From Pseudopedobacter saltans DSM 12145 (lineage in GTDB: Bacteria; Bacteroidota; Bacteroidia; Sphingobacteriales; Sphingobacteriaceae): DNA of 64,000 bases. Shown in pieces: positions 1 through 8,419 of this stretch; within the stretch, counting starts at the first letter, position 1; every line of letters starts with the position of its first letter. The position numbers and the translations under genes are program-made. The DNA lies in NCBI RefSeq assembly GCF_000190735.1, contig NC_015177.1:3472001-3536000 (forward strand), given 5' to 3'. Under the pieces are notes generated by a model. The model did not search any database and was not told where the DNA came from. It worked only from the letters and a program-made list of their open reading frames with translations.

Positions 1-1
1 T

Positions 2-1219
2 CAGCGCTTTTTAAAATATGTACAAATAGACACCCAGTCGGACCCTTTATCGCCATCTACACCATCTACGAATAAACAAAAAAACTTAGGGAACATTCTG
101 GTTAAAGAGCTTAAAGAAATAGGAGCAGACGCTGTTGAAATTGACGAAAATGGATATGTTTATGCAACCATTCCATCCAACACAGACAAAGAAGTTCCGG
201 CTATTTGTTTTTGTTCCCATATGGATACCTCGCCAGATTGTAGTGGACAAAATGTAAAACCAATCATTCATAAAAACTATCAGGGACAAGATATCGTACT
301 GCCAGACGACAAATCCATTGTAATAAAGCTAACAGAACACCCGGATTTAAAAGATCAGATTGGAAATGACATTATTACTGCAAGCGGAACAACACTTTTA
401 GGCGCGGATAATAAAGCTGGTATTGCAGCTATTATGGATGCAACAAATTATCTTATCAATACACCGGAAATAAAACATGGTGATATCAAGATATTATTTA
501 CTCCCGATGAAGAAATTGGACGAGGTGTAGATAAAGTAAATTTACAAAAGTTAAATGCAAAATTTGGCTATACGATAGATGGAGAAACGCTTGGCTCATT
601 TGAGGATGAAACTTTCTCCGCCGATGGCATGGAAGTAATTATACATGGTGTAAGCGCACATCCTGGATTTGCAAAGGGAAAAATGGTTAATGCGATTAAG
701 ATAGCAAGTGAAGTTATAGCTGCTTTACCCAAAGATAGACTTTCTCCAGAATCAACAGATAAAAAGTTGGGCTTTGTACATCCAACAAGAATTGAAGGCG
801 AGGTGGAAAAAGCAACAATAAGTTTTATTATTAGGGACTTTGAAGATGAACTACTGGAACAACATGAAAATGAGATAAGGACGGTAACAGAAAAAATCTT
901 ACAAAATTATCCTGAAGCCAAAGCAAAATTTGTAGTTAAAGAACAATACCGAAACATGAAAAAAGTTATTGCTCAATATCCCCAAGTCAGCGAATACGCC
1001 TTAGAAGCCATAAAAAGATCAGGGCTAACACCTAAACCACAAAGTATAAGAGGAGGGACAGACGGCTCAAGATTATCATTTATGGGCTTACCATGCCCAA
1101 ATATCTTTGCAGGAGAACATGCCTTCCATAGTAAACAAGAATGGGTAAGCGTTCAGGATATGGAAGCTGCAGTTCGAACAATTGTCAATCTCGCTTCTAT
1201 TTGGGAAGAACGAGCCTAA
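2..1219 (+). CDS. pepT: Peptidase T (tripeptide aminopeptidase), 5' end outside window
   Basis: Zinc-dependent M20B aminopeptidase that removes the N-terminal residue of tripeptides in the cytoplasm. The frame is open from base 2 and reads straight into the conserved N-terminus (QRFLKYVQIDTQSDP), so only a handful of residues lie outside the window; the ATG at 221 is internal. About 405 residues are visible, the family's usual length. Metal ligands are seen in order: SHMDTSPD (His about residue 73), LLGADNKAG, PDEEIGRG, YTIDGE, and the C-terminal AFHSKQEW. The substrate-binding motif GGTDGSRLS is present. It is followed by a long structured gap rather than a cotranscribed gene. Family assignment is secure. 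Confidence 0.95.
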   Translation, partial: QRFLKYVQIDTQSDPLSPSTPSTNKQKNLGNILVKELKEIGADAVEIDENGYVYATIPSNTDKEVPAICFCSHMDTSPDCSGQNVKPIIHKNYQGQDIVLPDDKSIVIKLTEHPDLKDQIGNDIITASGTTLLGADNKAGIAAIMDATNYLINTPEIKHGDIKILFTPDEEIGRGVDKVNLQKLNAKFGYTIDGETLGSFEDETFSADGMEVIIHGVSAHPGFAKGKMVNAIKIASEVIAALPKDRLSPESTDKKLGFVHPTRIEGEVEKATISFIIRDFEDELLEQHENEIRTVTEKILQNYPEAKAKFVVKEQYRNMKKVIAQYPQVSEYALEAIKRSGLTPKPQSIRGGTDGSRLSFMGLPCPNIFAGEHAFHSKQEWVSVQDMEAAVRTIVNLASIWEERA

Positions 1220-1270
1220 AGCTCTTTCTGTATAAGACAGGGCAATACCAGCTAGGAGACTCTTTCGGGA

Positions 1271-1345
1271 ATTGTTCGACAATCGTTCGATTCCGCTTCG
1301 ACAGCCATCGAAGCGTAGCTGAACAATTTTCGAAGTGTTGTCGAA
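1271..1345. repeat. Nested inverted repeats downstream of pepT
   Basis: A perfect 8-bp stem (1294-1301 with 1308-1315, six-base loop) sits inside a 7-bp outer stem (1271-1277 with 1321-1327). An alternative long-range pairing is 1275-1282 with 1338-1345. The arms are rich in TTCGA/TCGAA. It is seen directly in sequence; it resembles the dispersed palindromic intergenic repeats common in Bacteroidota, which is inference. It may stabilise or end the pepT transcript. Confidence 0.55.
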
Positions 1346-1408
1346 GAATAGTGAAGTTTTTCTCGAAGCAGGTACGGGCCAGAGTGCTACCGGATCCGAA
1401 GCATAAAC

Positions 1409-1458
1409 GGAGTTTAGCGGACTTTCATGGACTTTCGTGGAGTTTTACGGACTTTTTG
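1409..1458. repeat. Five imperfect tandem copies of a 10-bp unit
   Basis: Five consecutive decamers of the form GGACTTTNNN: GGAGTTTAGC, GGACTTTCAT, GGACTTTCGT, GGAGTTTTAC and GGACTTTTTG, at 1409, 1419, 1429, 1439 and 1449. The period is exactly 10 with no indels. A frame open through it (1141-1467) has no recognisable product. Function unknown. Confidence 0.7.
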
Positions 1459-1470
1459 TTCGGTTAATTG

Positions 1471-1496
1471 AGAAGAGGGAAGGGAAAACCTCTTCT
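1471..1496. other. Hairpin in the pepT-menI gap
   Basis: Arms AGAAGAGG (1471-1478) and CCTCTTCT (1489-1496) pair perfectly around a 10-base loop. No clear T-run follows on either strand, so a terminator is only possible. The gap 1220-1600 lies between two convergent units; beyond these repeats and hairpins I see nothing in it. Confidence 0.4.
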
Positions 1497-1600
1497 AGGT
1501 ATAAGAAAAATCAATTTAAGCACAAATGCCCTTTATTAAAAATTATTTTACAATAAATACCATTCTAAGATTTGCTGTAAAGAAAGATAGGCGTCTCTGA

Positions 1601-2029
1601 CTAATTATTTTCCATTTTTGGAACAATAGCCACCGTTAAGCGGCTTACACATGTCATTTTACCCTGATCGTTAAATAACCTGATATCCCAGACATGTGTT
1701 TTATTTCCAATATGCATTGGTGTACACATTGCGGTTACATTGCCAGACGTTACCGGTCTTAAATGATTAGCGTTGATTTCTAAGCCTACACCCATGAATT
1801 TCTGCGAATCGACGATCAAGTTGCTGGCAATGCTGCCTATACTTTCTGCTAAAACAACCGATGCTCCGCCGTGTAAAATTCCTGCCGGTTGCTTTGTCCT
1901 TTCGTCAACCGGCATAGTGGCTTTTAAGTAGTTTTCTCCGATTTCTGTATAAGTTATTCCTAATAACTTTGCTAAATAAATGGATCGTTCGTTGATCTCC
2001 TCAACAGTATAATCTTTAAACCAGATCAT
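1601..2029 (-). CDS. menI: Hotdog-fold acyl-CoA thioesterase, MenI/YdiI type
   Basis: A 142-residue single-domain hotdog thioesterase very like E. coli YdiI (MenI), which hydrolyses 1,4-dihydroxy-2-naphthoyl-CoA in menaquinone synthesis. Shared landmarks are ATMPVDERTKQP, ILHGGASVVLAES (catalytic Glu about residue 62, His 53) and GLEINANHLRP. A menaquinone role suits an organism with B-type SDH and complex I, but YdiI-like enzymes are promiscuous, so the in vivo substrate is inferred. It is the last gene of a tight minus-strand unit, 3 bp after the DinB-like gene. Confidence 0.85.
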   Translation of the reverse strand: MIWFKDYTVEEINERSIYLAKLLGITYTEIGENYLKATMPVDERTKQPAGILHGGASVVLAESIGSIASNLIVDSQKFMGVGLEINANHLRPVTSGNVTAMCTPMHIGNKTHVWDIRLFNDQGKMTCVSRLTVAIVPKMENN

Positions 2030-2032
2030 AAG

Positions 2033-2548
2033 CTATTTATTTAAATATCTTTCTTTTAAAACATTAAAATGATGCTGAACATGGCCCGCTATAATGAACA
2101 ACAATGCGCCTACAGAAATTGTGTAATCTGAAGCTGTTCCCTTCTTGTAATAATCTTCCTCGGATAACGATTTATAGAAATACAAATTCGCTTGTCTCAT
2201 CAATAAAAATTCATCAACCAGGTCCGTGTAAGAGCGTTTGGACAGATCCAGGCTATCAGCATAGAGATTTTCATCAAAACCCGGTAAAGGAGTTTTATCG
2301 TTTCTGGCTATTCGCATCGCCCGATAAGCCATTACCCGCTCGGTATCTATTAAATGTCCGACAAGCTGCTTTACTGTCCATTTTCCTTCGGCATAGGCGT
2401 AGTCGTACTTATTTTCTGGTATCTCTGCTAAAAAATCATCTATTTCATTTAACTGATTTTTTAATGTTTTTATAATGTCTCTGTTGATTACATTATTTAT
2501 ATACTCTTTATAGTAAGGAGCATATTCATCAGTCGTTGGTTGATACAT
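2033..2548 (-). CDS. DinB-like four-helix-bundle putative metalloenzyme
   Basis: 171-residue DinB/YfiT-like protein. The fold carries a His triad that binds a divalent metal; candidates here are His65 in QLVGHLIDTE and His156 and His160 in IIAGHVQHHF. Members include bacillithiol and mycothiol transferases and many enzymes of unknown reaction. The 5' end overlaps the end of the histidine kinase by 20 bp and the 3' end is 3 bp from the thioesterase, so the three are probably cotranscribed. Substrate unknown; fold assignment is solid. Confidence 0.8.
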   Translation of the reverse strand: MYQPTTDEYAPYYKEYINNVINRDIIKTLKNQLNEIDDFLAEIPENKYDYAYAEGKWTVKQLVGHLIDTERVMAYRAMRIARNDKTPLPGFDENLYADSLDLSKRSYTDLVDEFLLMRQANLYFYKSLSEEDYYKKGTASDYTISVGALLFIIAGHVQHHFNVLKERYLNK

Positions 2549-3734
2549 GTTTTGTATTGCTTTTTAATATTATTCTAAATGTTGTTCCTTTTCCTATTTC
2601 GGATTCTTTAACGAAAACAGATCCTTTGTGATAGTTTTCAACCATTCTTTTTGTTAATGACAAACCCAATCCCCAACCTCTTTTACGGGTCGTATAGCCG
2701 GGTTGAAATACGGTTTCAAATTTATATTTTGATATCCCTTTTCCTGTATCTGTAATATCTATAATAACCTGCTTTTTGGAAGGGTTGCCTTTTATTTCTA
2801 TTATAATATCTCCATGCCCCCCTTCTATAGCATTTACGGCATTTTTCAGGATATTCTCAATCACCCAATCAAACAATGGAACGTTTAAAAACGCTTCAAT
2901 TTCTTTATCTCCCTTTATGGTGAAGGTAATTTTATCTGAAATTCTAACTCTAAAATAATCTACAAAGTCTTTTACAACCTGATAAACTTTATGGCTACTA
3001 AGCACCGGTCTGGAACCGATTTTTGAAAATCTGTCGGCAACTACTTCCAGCCGCTGAATATCATTTTCCATTTGTTCAACCAGATGTTGCTCGGTATCAG
3101 GCAGTTTATCTTTTAATAACTCCAACCATGCCATTAAGGAAGAAACAGGCGTTCCCAATTGATGAGCCGTCTCTTTCGCCATCCCTACCCATACCTGGTC
3201 TTGTTCGGATTTTCTGGAAGAATTAAATACGACATAGGCCAACAACAAGAAAACAGCAATAAGCGATAACTGAATATAGGGAAATACACGTAATTGGGTC
3301 AGCAGGTTACTGTCCTTATAATAAACCAGATTTTTTTGACCGTAAAATTCTAAAGGGATTGGTTTGTGCTGCGATTTCATTTTTCGCAACTCTTTATTGA
3401 AATATGCCGGATCATATTTTTTATGTCCCTCTATCTTGAAATAGGTTTTGGCAGTATCCAGCCCTTGATAGGTTATAATGGAATCTTTCTCATTTGTAAC
3501 AATTGCAGGAACAGGCAAACTGTCGCGAATGACAAAAAGAAAATTCATCATTTCATCATTATCGGTCTCGAACATTGTCTTCAAGCTTTTTGCCCAAAGC
3601 TCCGCCCTGGTCCTTTCTGACTTTGCAATGTTATTTACCAGAAAGTCGGTGTAAGCCAAAGACGAAACAGCTATCACGATTGCGAATGACAGTAAAAAAT
3701 ATTTCCAGCGACGATTATTCTGATAAGGATTCAT
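2529..3734 (-). CDS. Membrane sensor histidine kinase without adjacent response regulator
   Basis: 401 residues. A first membrane helix (about 12-30) and a second (about 148-170) bracket a short periplasmic domain. The phosphoacceptor region AKETAHQLGTP places the His at residue 191; the usual S-H-E-L is replaced by A-H-Q-L. An HKA/HATPase tail follows with N-box NAVNAIEGG, G1 DTGKGIS and G2 GWGLGLSLTKR. No HAMP is obvious. No response regulator is adjacent, so it is an orphan kinase here. It overlaps the DinB-like gene by 20 bp. Signal unknown. Confidence 0.88.
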   Translation of the reverse strand: MNPYQNNRRWKYFLLSFAIVIAVSSLAYTDFLVNNIAKSERTRAELWAKSLKTMFETDNDEMMNFLFVIRDSLPVPAIVTNEKDSIITYQGLDTAKTYFKIEGHKKYDPAYFNKELRKMKSQHKPIPLEFYGQKNLVYYKDSNLLTQLRVFPYIQLSLIAVFLLLAYVVFNSSRKSEQDQVWVGMAKETAHQLGTPVSSLMAWLELLKDKLPDTEQHLVEQMENDIQRLEVVADRFSKIGSRPVLSSHKVYQVVKDFVDYFRVRISDKITFTIKGDKEIEAFLNVPLFDWVIENILKNAVNAIEGGHGDIIIEIKGNPSKKQVIIDITDTGKGISKYKFETVFQPGYTTRKRGWGLGLSLTKRMVENYHKGSVFVKESEIGKGTTFRIILKSNTKHVSTND

Positions 3735-3777
3735 AAACCAATAACACTAAAAGAGCGTGAAAATTACGTTTATAAAC

Positions 3778-3812
3778 AAATAAAGTAATCTCGTCAAAAG
3801 ATTACTTTATTT
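3778..3812 (-). terminator. Rho-independent terminator after the rhodanese operon
   Basis: Perfect 14-bp inverted repeat (3778-3791 with 3799-3812, seven-base loop), just past the stop of the 3816-4049 gene. On the minus strand the hairpin is followed by a T-rich tail. Confidence 0.75.
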
Positions 3813-3815
3813 TTC

Positions 3816-4049
3816 TTACTTCTTTTGCGAAGTGTTATTCTTGTTTTTGAGATTCGAATCTGCCTTTTCCTTCATTTCTTTTCTAACGTCCTTCATAAGC
3901 TTAAGCTTATAATACAAACACATAGAGAAAGAGGCCGCACATAGAATAGGAACAAAATAATTTCCCAACTGATATGCTTTTACTCCAACTATTACAGAAA
4001 AGATAATTAAGAGATTTAGAATAACATTAAAAGCTACTTTTTTACCCAT
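3816..4049 (-). CDS. Small two-helix membrane protein (possibly DUF6358)
   Basis: 77 residues with two hydrophobic helices (about 5-24 and 29-47) and a strongly charged, lysine-rich C-terminal tail after KLKLMKDVRKEMKEK. The pattern resembles a small uncharacterised Bacteroidota membrane protein family; I recall DUF6358 but cannot confirm it. It starts 6 bp after the rhodanese stop, so the two are an operon, and a terminator follows. Function unknown. Confidence 0.7.
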   Translation of the reverse strand: MGKKVAFNVILNLLIIFSVIVGVKAYQLGNYFVPILCAASFSMCLYYKLKLMKDVRKEMKEKADSNLKNKNNTSQKK

Positions 4050-4055
4050 AGCCTG

Positions 4056-4370
4056 TTAATATACGCTTAATTCCGGATCAATTTCAGCGGCCCAAGCTAA
4101 TATTCCGCCTTTTAAGTTGTACACATTGGTATAACCATTTTGTTCTAACTGGTTTAAGGCAGCTGCACTTCTGGCTCCACTACGGCATTGCATTACTACC
4201 GGAATATCTTTTGATATTTTATCTTTTTCAAGAAGTACATTTGCCAAAGGAATATTCTGGCCACCTAAATTAGACATTTCATACTCGAAAGGCTCGCGAA
4301 CATCAATTAACTGAAATTCTTTTCCCTCGTCTTGCCATTGCTTTAATTCGCTTACTGATATTTCTTTCAT
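4056..4370 (-). CDS. Single-domain rhodanese (sulfurtransferase-like)
   Basis: 104-residue GlpE/PspE-like rhodanese domain. The active-site loop QCRSGARSA holds the catalytic Cys (about residue 62), and the N-terminal LIDVREPFEY motif is intact, so persulfide chemistry is expected. No signal peptide is visible, so it should be cytoplasmic. It heads a two-gene minus-strand unit with the small membrane protein and is divergent from sdhC. The specific sulfur acceptor cannot be told from sequence. Confidence 0.88.
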   Translation of the reverse strand: MKEISVSELKQWQDEGKEFQLIDVREPFEYEMSNLGGQNIPLANVLLEKDKISKDIPVVMQCRSGARSAAALNQLEQNGYTNVYNLKGGILAWAAEIDPELSVY

Positions 4371-4569
4371 AATAGGATTCTTTCTTATTCACTCAAAATT
4401 ATAAAAATATAATGCAGTTTTTCTAATAATCAGCATCTTTTACAAAAAAAATGGAATTTTCAAACAAGGTTCTTGTGTTGTTGTTCTAGCTATAATCCTA
4501 TAGTTCAGAGAATATGCTTTAGATGTTAAAAAGGAAGCTTCTTAGAACGTTTCTAAATTAGAAATAGTC

Positions 4570-4602
4570 TTTTACATAGCCCGAAGCATTTGCCTAGTTT
4601 TG
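4570..4602 (+). promoter_or_regulatory. Predicted sdhC promoter (Bacteroidota type)
   Basis: TAGTTTTG at 4595-4602 matches the Bacteroidota -7 consensus TAnnTTTG; a TTTT at 4570-4573 lies 21 bases upstream where the -33 TTTG box belongs. This would give a leader of roughly 45 bases before the sdhC ATG at 4653. Motif match only. Confidence 0.5.
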
Positions 4603-4652
4603 TCATTTGAAATTAAATTTTTAAGCAGTAAAAGTATCTTAAATACAAACAA

Positions 4653-5426
4653 ATGAGCAATTTTTCAAAAACGTTTTCTTCCACACTAGGGAGAAAGCTG
4701 ATTATGTGTTTAACAGGCTTATTTTTATGCGCTTTTCTTGTCGTACATTTAATTGGTAACTTACAATTATTTGCTAATGACGGAGGATACGCGTTTAATA
4801 AATATGCTTATTTCATGACCCACTTTACACCTATTAAGGTGATTTCTTACTTGCTCTATATTTCCATTATAGTGCATACTGTTTGGGCTATTATTATTAC
4901 TTCTAAAAATAAGGCAGCCCGTCCTGTATCTTACGCAGTAAAAGGAGCTAACGGAAGTATCTGGTCTTCAAGAAATATGGGCATATTAGGAACCATTATT
5001 TTCCTTTTTGTTGTTATTCACATGAGCAATTTTTGGTACAAATACCACTGGGGTGCAACTCCATATGTAGAGTACTCAACTAATTTATCTACCGGGGAGA
5101 CCCAGGCCAGAGAAATTACAGAAGCGGAATACGGCAAGCAGTATGTAACGTATGTAGATAATGGGATAGAGGTAGTTAAATCTAAAGATTTATATAAAGA
5201 AGTAGCTTTTGCTTTTTCTAACCCTATTTATTCATTATTCTATGTTTTAGCAATGGCGGCATTGGCATTCCACTTATTACATGGATTCCAAAGTGCATTT
5301 CAAACATTAGGCTGGGATAATAGCAAATACAAACCTTTGGTTAACTTCTTAGGTATTTGGATTTTTTCAATTGCTATTCCTATTGGGTTTGCACTTATGC
5401 CAATCTATTTCTTTTTATTTAAATAA
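4653..5426 (+). CDS. sdhC: Succinate dehydrogenase cytochrome b subunit (B-type)
   Basis: 257-residue integral membrane anchor of succinate:quinone reductase. Five membrane helices fit the fused B-type anchor (no separate SdhD). Candidate haem and quinone histidines lie in the helices: His32 (VVHLIGN), His75 (IVHTVWA), His123 (VIHMSNF), and His207/His210 (AFHLLHGF). B-type enzymes usually carry two haems and use menaquinone. The helix 3-4 loop (about 130-185) is long. It is first of sdhCAB, 50 bp before sdhA, behind a predicted promoter. Confidence 0.94.
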   Translation: MSNFSKTFSSTLGRKLIMCLTGLFLCAFLVVHLIGNLQLFANDGGYAFNKYAYFMTHFTPIKVISYLLYISIIVHTVWAIIITSKNKAARPVSYAVKGANGSIWSSRNMGILGTIIFLFVVIHMSNFWYKYHWGATPYVEYSTNLSTGETQAREITEAEYGKQYVTYVDNGIEVVKSKDLYKEVAFAFSNPIYSLFYVLAMAALAFHLLHGFQSAFQTLGWDNSKYKPLVNFLGIWIFSIAIPIGFALMPIYFFLFK

Positions 5427-5476
5427 CAGGATTCGTTCATAAGCCATATATAAGAGCTTATTAAAAATATAAACAA

Positions 5477-7411
5477 ATGAAGTTAGATGCTAACATTCCA
5501 TCAGGCCCATTAGCGGAAAAATGGAATAAACATAAATTCGACCTTAAACTTGTAAATCCTGCCAACAAAAGAAAATATACTATTATTGTTGTAGGTACTG
5601 GTCTTGCAGGGGCATCTGCTGCTGCATCTTTGGGAGAATTGGGATATAATGTGAAAGCGTTTTGCTTTCAGGATAGCGCGAGGAGAGCACACTCTATTGC
5701 AGCACAAGGTGGTATAAATGCTGCTAAAAATTACCAAAACGATGGTGACTCGACTTACCGCTTATTTTATGATACTATTAAAGGAGGTGACTACAGAGCA
5801 AGGGAGGCAAACGTTTACCGTTTAGCTGAAGTATCTGCAAACATTATCGACCAATGTGTTGCACAAGGTGTTCCTTTCGCCCGCGAATATGGAGGTTTGT
5901 TAGACAACCGTTCTTTTGGTGGAGCACAGGTTTCCAGAACCTTTTATGCTAAAGGGCAAACTGGGCAACAACTTCTTTTAGGTGCATATTCTGCATTAAA
6001 CCGTCAAATAAAAGCTGGAAAAGTACAAATGTACACGCGTACAGAGATGCTTGACGTAGTAAAAATTGACGGAGAAGCCAAAGGTATTGTTACCAGGAAC
6101 CTTGTAACTGGAGCAATTGAAACACATGCCGGACACGCTGTATTACTTTGTACTGGCGGTTACGGAAACGTATTCTACCTTTCTACCAATGCAATGGGTT
6201 CTAACGTAACCGCAGCATGGAGAGCACACAAACAAGGCGCCTTCTTTGCAAACCCTTGTTATACGCAAATTCACCCTACTTGTATTCCGGTAACAGGAGA
6301 TCATCAATCTAAATTGACTTTAATGTCTGAGTCTTTAAGAAATGATGGTAGAGTTTGGGTTCCTAAAACAAGAGAGTTGGCAGAAAAAGTTAGAAAAGGA
6401 GAATTAAAAGCTAAAGATATCAAAGAAGACGATAGAGATTACTTCTTAGAAAGGAAATATCCTTCTTTTGGTAACCTTGTTCCTCGTGACGTTGCTTCCA
6501 GAAATGCGAAACAAATGTGTGATGACAAACGCGGGGTAGGTAAAACAGGCTTAGCTGTTTACTTAGACTTCGCAGACGCTATCAAACGTTTAGGAAAGGA
6601 AACAGTGGAAGAAAAATACGGAAACTTATTCGATATGTATTTACAGATTACAGACGAAAATCCGTATGAACAACCAATGAGAATCTATCCTGCTGTTCAC
6701 TATACAATGGGTGGGCTTTGGGTTGATTATAATTTAATGACTACTGTTCCTGGACTATATGCTTTAGGAGAATGTAATTTCTCTGACCATGGTGCTAACC
6801 GCTTAGGTGCTTCTGCATTAATGCAAGGTTTAGCCGATGGTTACTTTGTAATCCCTTATACTATTGGAGATTATTTAGCTAAAATTGGCCCTGCGAAGGT
6901 TGATGAATCTCATCCGGCTTTTGCAAAAGCTAAACAAGACGTCATCGATTTAACGAATAAACTTTTATCTCTTAAAGGAACTAAAACTGTTGACGAATAT
7001 CACCGTGATTTAGGGCACATCATGTGGGAATATTGTGGTATGGCCCGTACAGCAGAAGGTTTACAAAAAGCTAAGAAATTAATTGCTGAACTGAGAGCTG
7101 ACTTCTGGAAAAACGTTATTGTTCTTGGTGAGAACGAAGAAGTTAACCAATCTTTAGAAAAGGCAGGCAGAGTGGCAGATTTCTTAGAACTTGGGGAGCT
7201 AATGGTTGATGATGCCTATAACAGGGCAGAATCTTGTGGTGGTCACTTCAGAGAGGAAAGCCAAACACCGGAAGGAGAAGCTTTAAGGGATGACGAAAAC
7301 TTCGCTTATGTTGCTGCCTGGGAATACACTGGTGATAACCAACCGGAGGTTTTACATAAGGAAGAACTTGTTTTTGAAAATGTTAAATTAACACAACGTA
7401 GTTATAAATAG
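5477..7411 (+). CDS. sdhA: Succinate dehydrogenase flavoprotein subunit
   Basis: 644 residues. It oxidises succinate to fumarate in the TCA cycle and passes electrons through SdhB to quinone on the cytoplasmic face of the membrane. The FAD Rossmann motif [14 protein letters not shown] is at about 36-50. The covalent FAD histidine is His72 in [14 protein letters not shown]. Conserved capping and active-site regions [20 protein letters not shown] and [20 protein letters not shown] are intact. Length and N-terminus match Bacteroidota B-type enzymes. A reverse (fumarate reductase) role is possible in this family. Confidence 0.97.
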   Translation: MKLDANIPSGPLAEKWNKHKFDLKLVNPANKRKYTIIVVGTGLAGASAAASLGELGYNVKAFCFQDSARRAHSIAAQGGINAAKNYQNDGDSTYRLFYDTIKGGDYRAREANVYRLAEVSANIIDQCVAQGVPFAREYGGLLDNRSFGGAQVSRTFYAKGQTGQQLLLGAYSALNRQIKAGKVQMYTRTEMLDVVKIDGEAKGIVTRNLVTGAIETHAGHAVLLCTGGYGNVFYLSTNAMGSNVTAAWRAHKQGAFFANPCYTQIHPTCIPVTGDHQSKLTLMSESLRNDGRVWVPKTRELAEKVRKGELKAKDIKEDDRDYFLERKYPSFGNLVPRDVASRNAKQMCDDKRGVGKTGLAVYLDFADAIKRLGKETVEEKYGNLFDMYLQITDENPYEQPMRIYPAVHYTMGGLWVDYNLMTTVPGLYALGECNFSDHGANRLGASALMQGLADGYFVIPYTIGDYLAKIGPAKVDESHPAFAKAKQDVIDLTNKLLSLKGTKTVDEYHRDLGHIMWEYCGMARTAEGLQKAKKLIAELRADFWKNVIVLGENEEVNQSLEKAGRVADFLELGELMVDDAYNRAESCGGHFREESQTPEGEALRDDENFAYVAAWEYTGDNQPEVLHKEELVFENVKLTQRSYK

Positions 7412-7425
7412 ATATGAGGTTTTAG

Positions 7426-7465
7426 ATATGAGAATTGAGAGCTTATAGGAGTTCAATTCTCATAT
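7426..7465 (+). repeat. Long inverted repeat in the sdhA-sdhB gap
   Basis: Perfect 13-bp arms (7426-7438 and 7453-7465) around a 14-base loop. The outer sequence can extend the pairing with a bulge (TTAGAT at 7422-7427 against ATCTAA at 7470-7475). The TTAGATATGAGA-type wording is like dispersed Bacteroidota intergenic repeats. It lies inside the operon, 33 bp before sdhB. Confidence 0.7.
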
Positions 7466-7497
7466 TTCAAATCTAATGTCTCTAGTCATATAAAGAT

Positions 7498-8256
7498 ATG
7501 AGTGCACATATGAATCTGACGCTAAAAGTTTGGCGCCAAAAAAATAGTCAGACTCCGGGTAAATTCGTTACTTACCCAGCTAACAATATAGCAGACGATA
7601 TGTCTTTCTTAGAAATGTTAGACGTCGTTAACGAAGATCTTGTAAAAAAGAAAGAAGATCCTATCCAATTCGATCACGATTGTCGTGAAGGTATTTGTGG
7701 GATGTGTTCTTTGATGATAAACGGATCTCCTCACGGACCAAAACAAGGAATTACTACTTGCCAGCTTCACATGAGAAGCTTTAAAGATGGTGATACTATC
7801 GTTATTGAACCTTGGAGAGCTGCTGCATTCCCTGTTTTAAAAGACTTAACTGTAGATAGAGGATCTTTTGAAAGAATTCAACAAGCTGGTGGTTATGTTT
7901 CTGTAAACACTGGTGGTGTTCCCGATGCTAACACTATTCCAATTCCCAAGAGAATTGCAGACGAGGCTTTCAGCTCGGCAGAATGTATTGGTTGCGGAGC
8001 TTGTGTTGCTGCATGTAAAAATGCTTCTGCCATGTTATTTGTTTCTGCAAAAGTTTCTCAGTACGCTTTGTTACCACAAGGACAAACTGAGCGTTATGAA
8101 AGAGCTATTGCAATGGTGAACCAAATGGACGAAGAAGGATTTGGCGGATGTACAAATACTTATGCTTGTGAGGCCGAATGTCCAAAAGGTATCAAAGTAA
8201 CAAATATCGCCCGCATGAACAGAGAATACTTCAACGCGAAGTTTATTAAGGGATAA
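7498..8256 (+). CDS. sdhB: Succinate dehydrogenase iron-sulfur subunit
   Basis: 252 residues carrying three clusters that link SdhA to the membrane anchor. The [2Fe-2S] ligands are Cys62, 67, 70 and 88 ([16 protein letters not shown]). The [4Fe-4S] motif is [11 protein letters not shown] (163-173). The [3Fe-4S] region contains Cys218, Cys224 and Cys228 ([11 protein letters not shown]). ATG 7498 is followed by a second ATG at 7510; both fit. The gene is separated from sdhA by a hairpin-bearing 86-bp spacer and is followed by a strong terminator, so it ends the operon. Confidence 0.96.
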   Translation: MSAHMNLTLKVWRQKNSQTPGKFVTYPANNIADDMSFLEMLDVVNEDLVKKKEDPIQFDHDCREGICGMCSLMINGSPHGPKQGITTCQLHMRSFKDGDTIVIEPWRAAAFPVLKDLTVDRGSFERIQQAGGYVSVNTGGVPDANTIPIPKRIADEAFSSAECIGCGACVAACKNASAMLFVSAKVSQYALLPQGQTERYERAIAMVNQMDEEGFGGCTNTYACEAECPKGIKVTNIARMNREYFNAKFIKG

Positions 8257-8271
8257 TATATTCTTAAATAG

Positions 8272-8313
8272 ATAACAAAGCCTGAAAGGAAGTCTCTTTT
8301 CAGGCTTTGTTAT
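8272..8313 (+). terminator. Rho-independent terminator of sdhCAB
   Basis: 16-bp perfect inverted repeat (8272-8287 with 8298-8313, ten-base loop) starting 15 bp after the sdhB stop. The 3' arm ends in TTTGTTATTT, giving a U-rich tail. Confidence 0.88.
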
Positions 8314-8419
8314 TTACCGACATTTTCCTGTCATTCACCGATTATTTCATGATTTCTCCCAAAAAGAAATAATCATCCTAAAAAGATTAATCTACCTTCG
8401 TATTATCAATATCAAGATT

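Noticed and set aside
1141-1467. 108-codon frame across the pepT end and repeats
   Set aside because: It overlaps pepT and runs through tandem repeats and hairpins; no signal, domain or family pattern.
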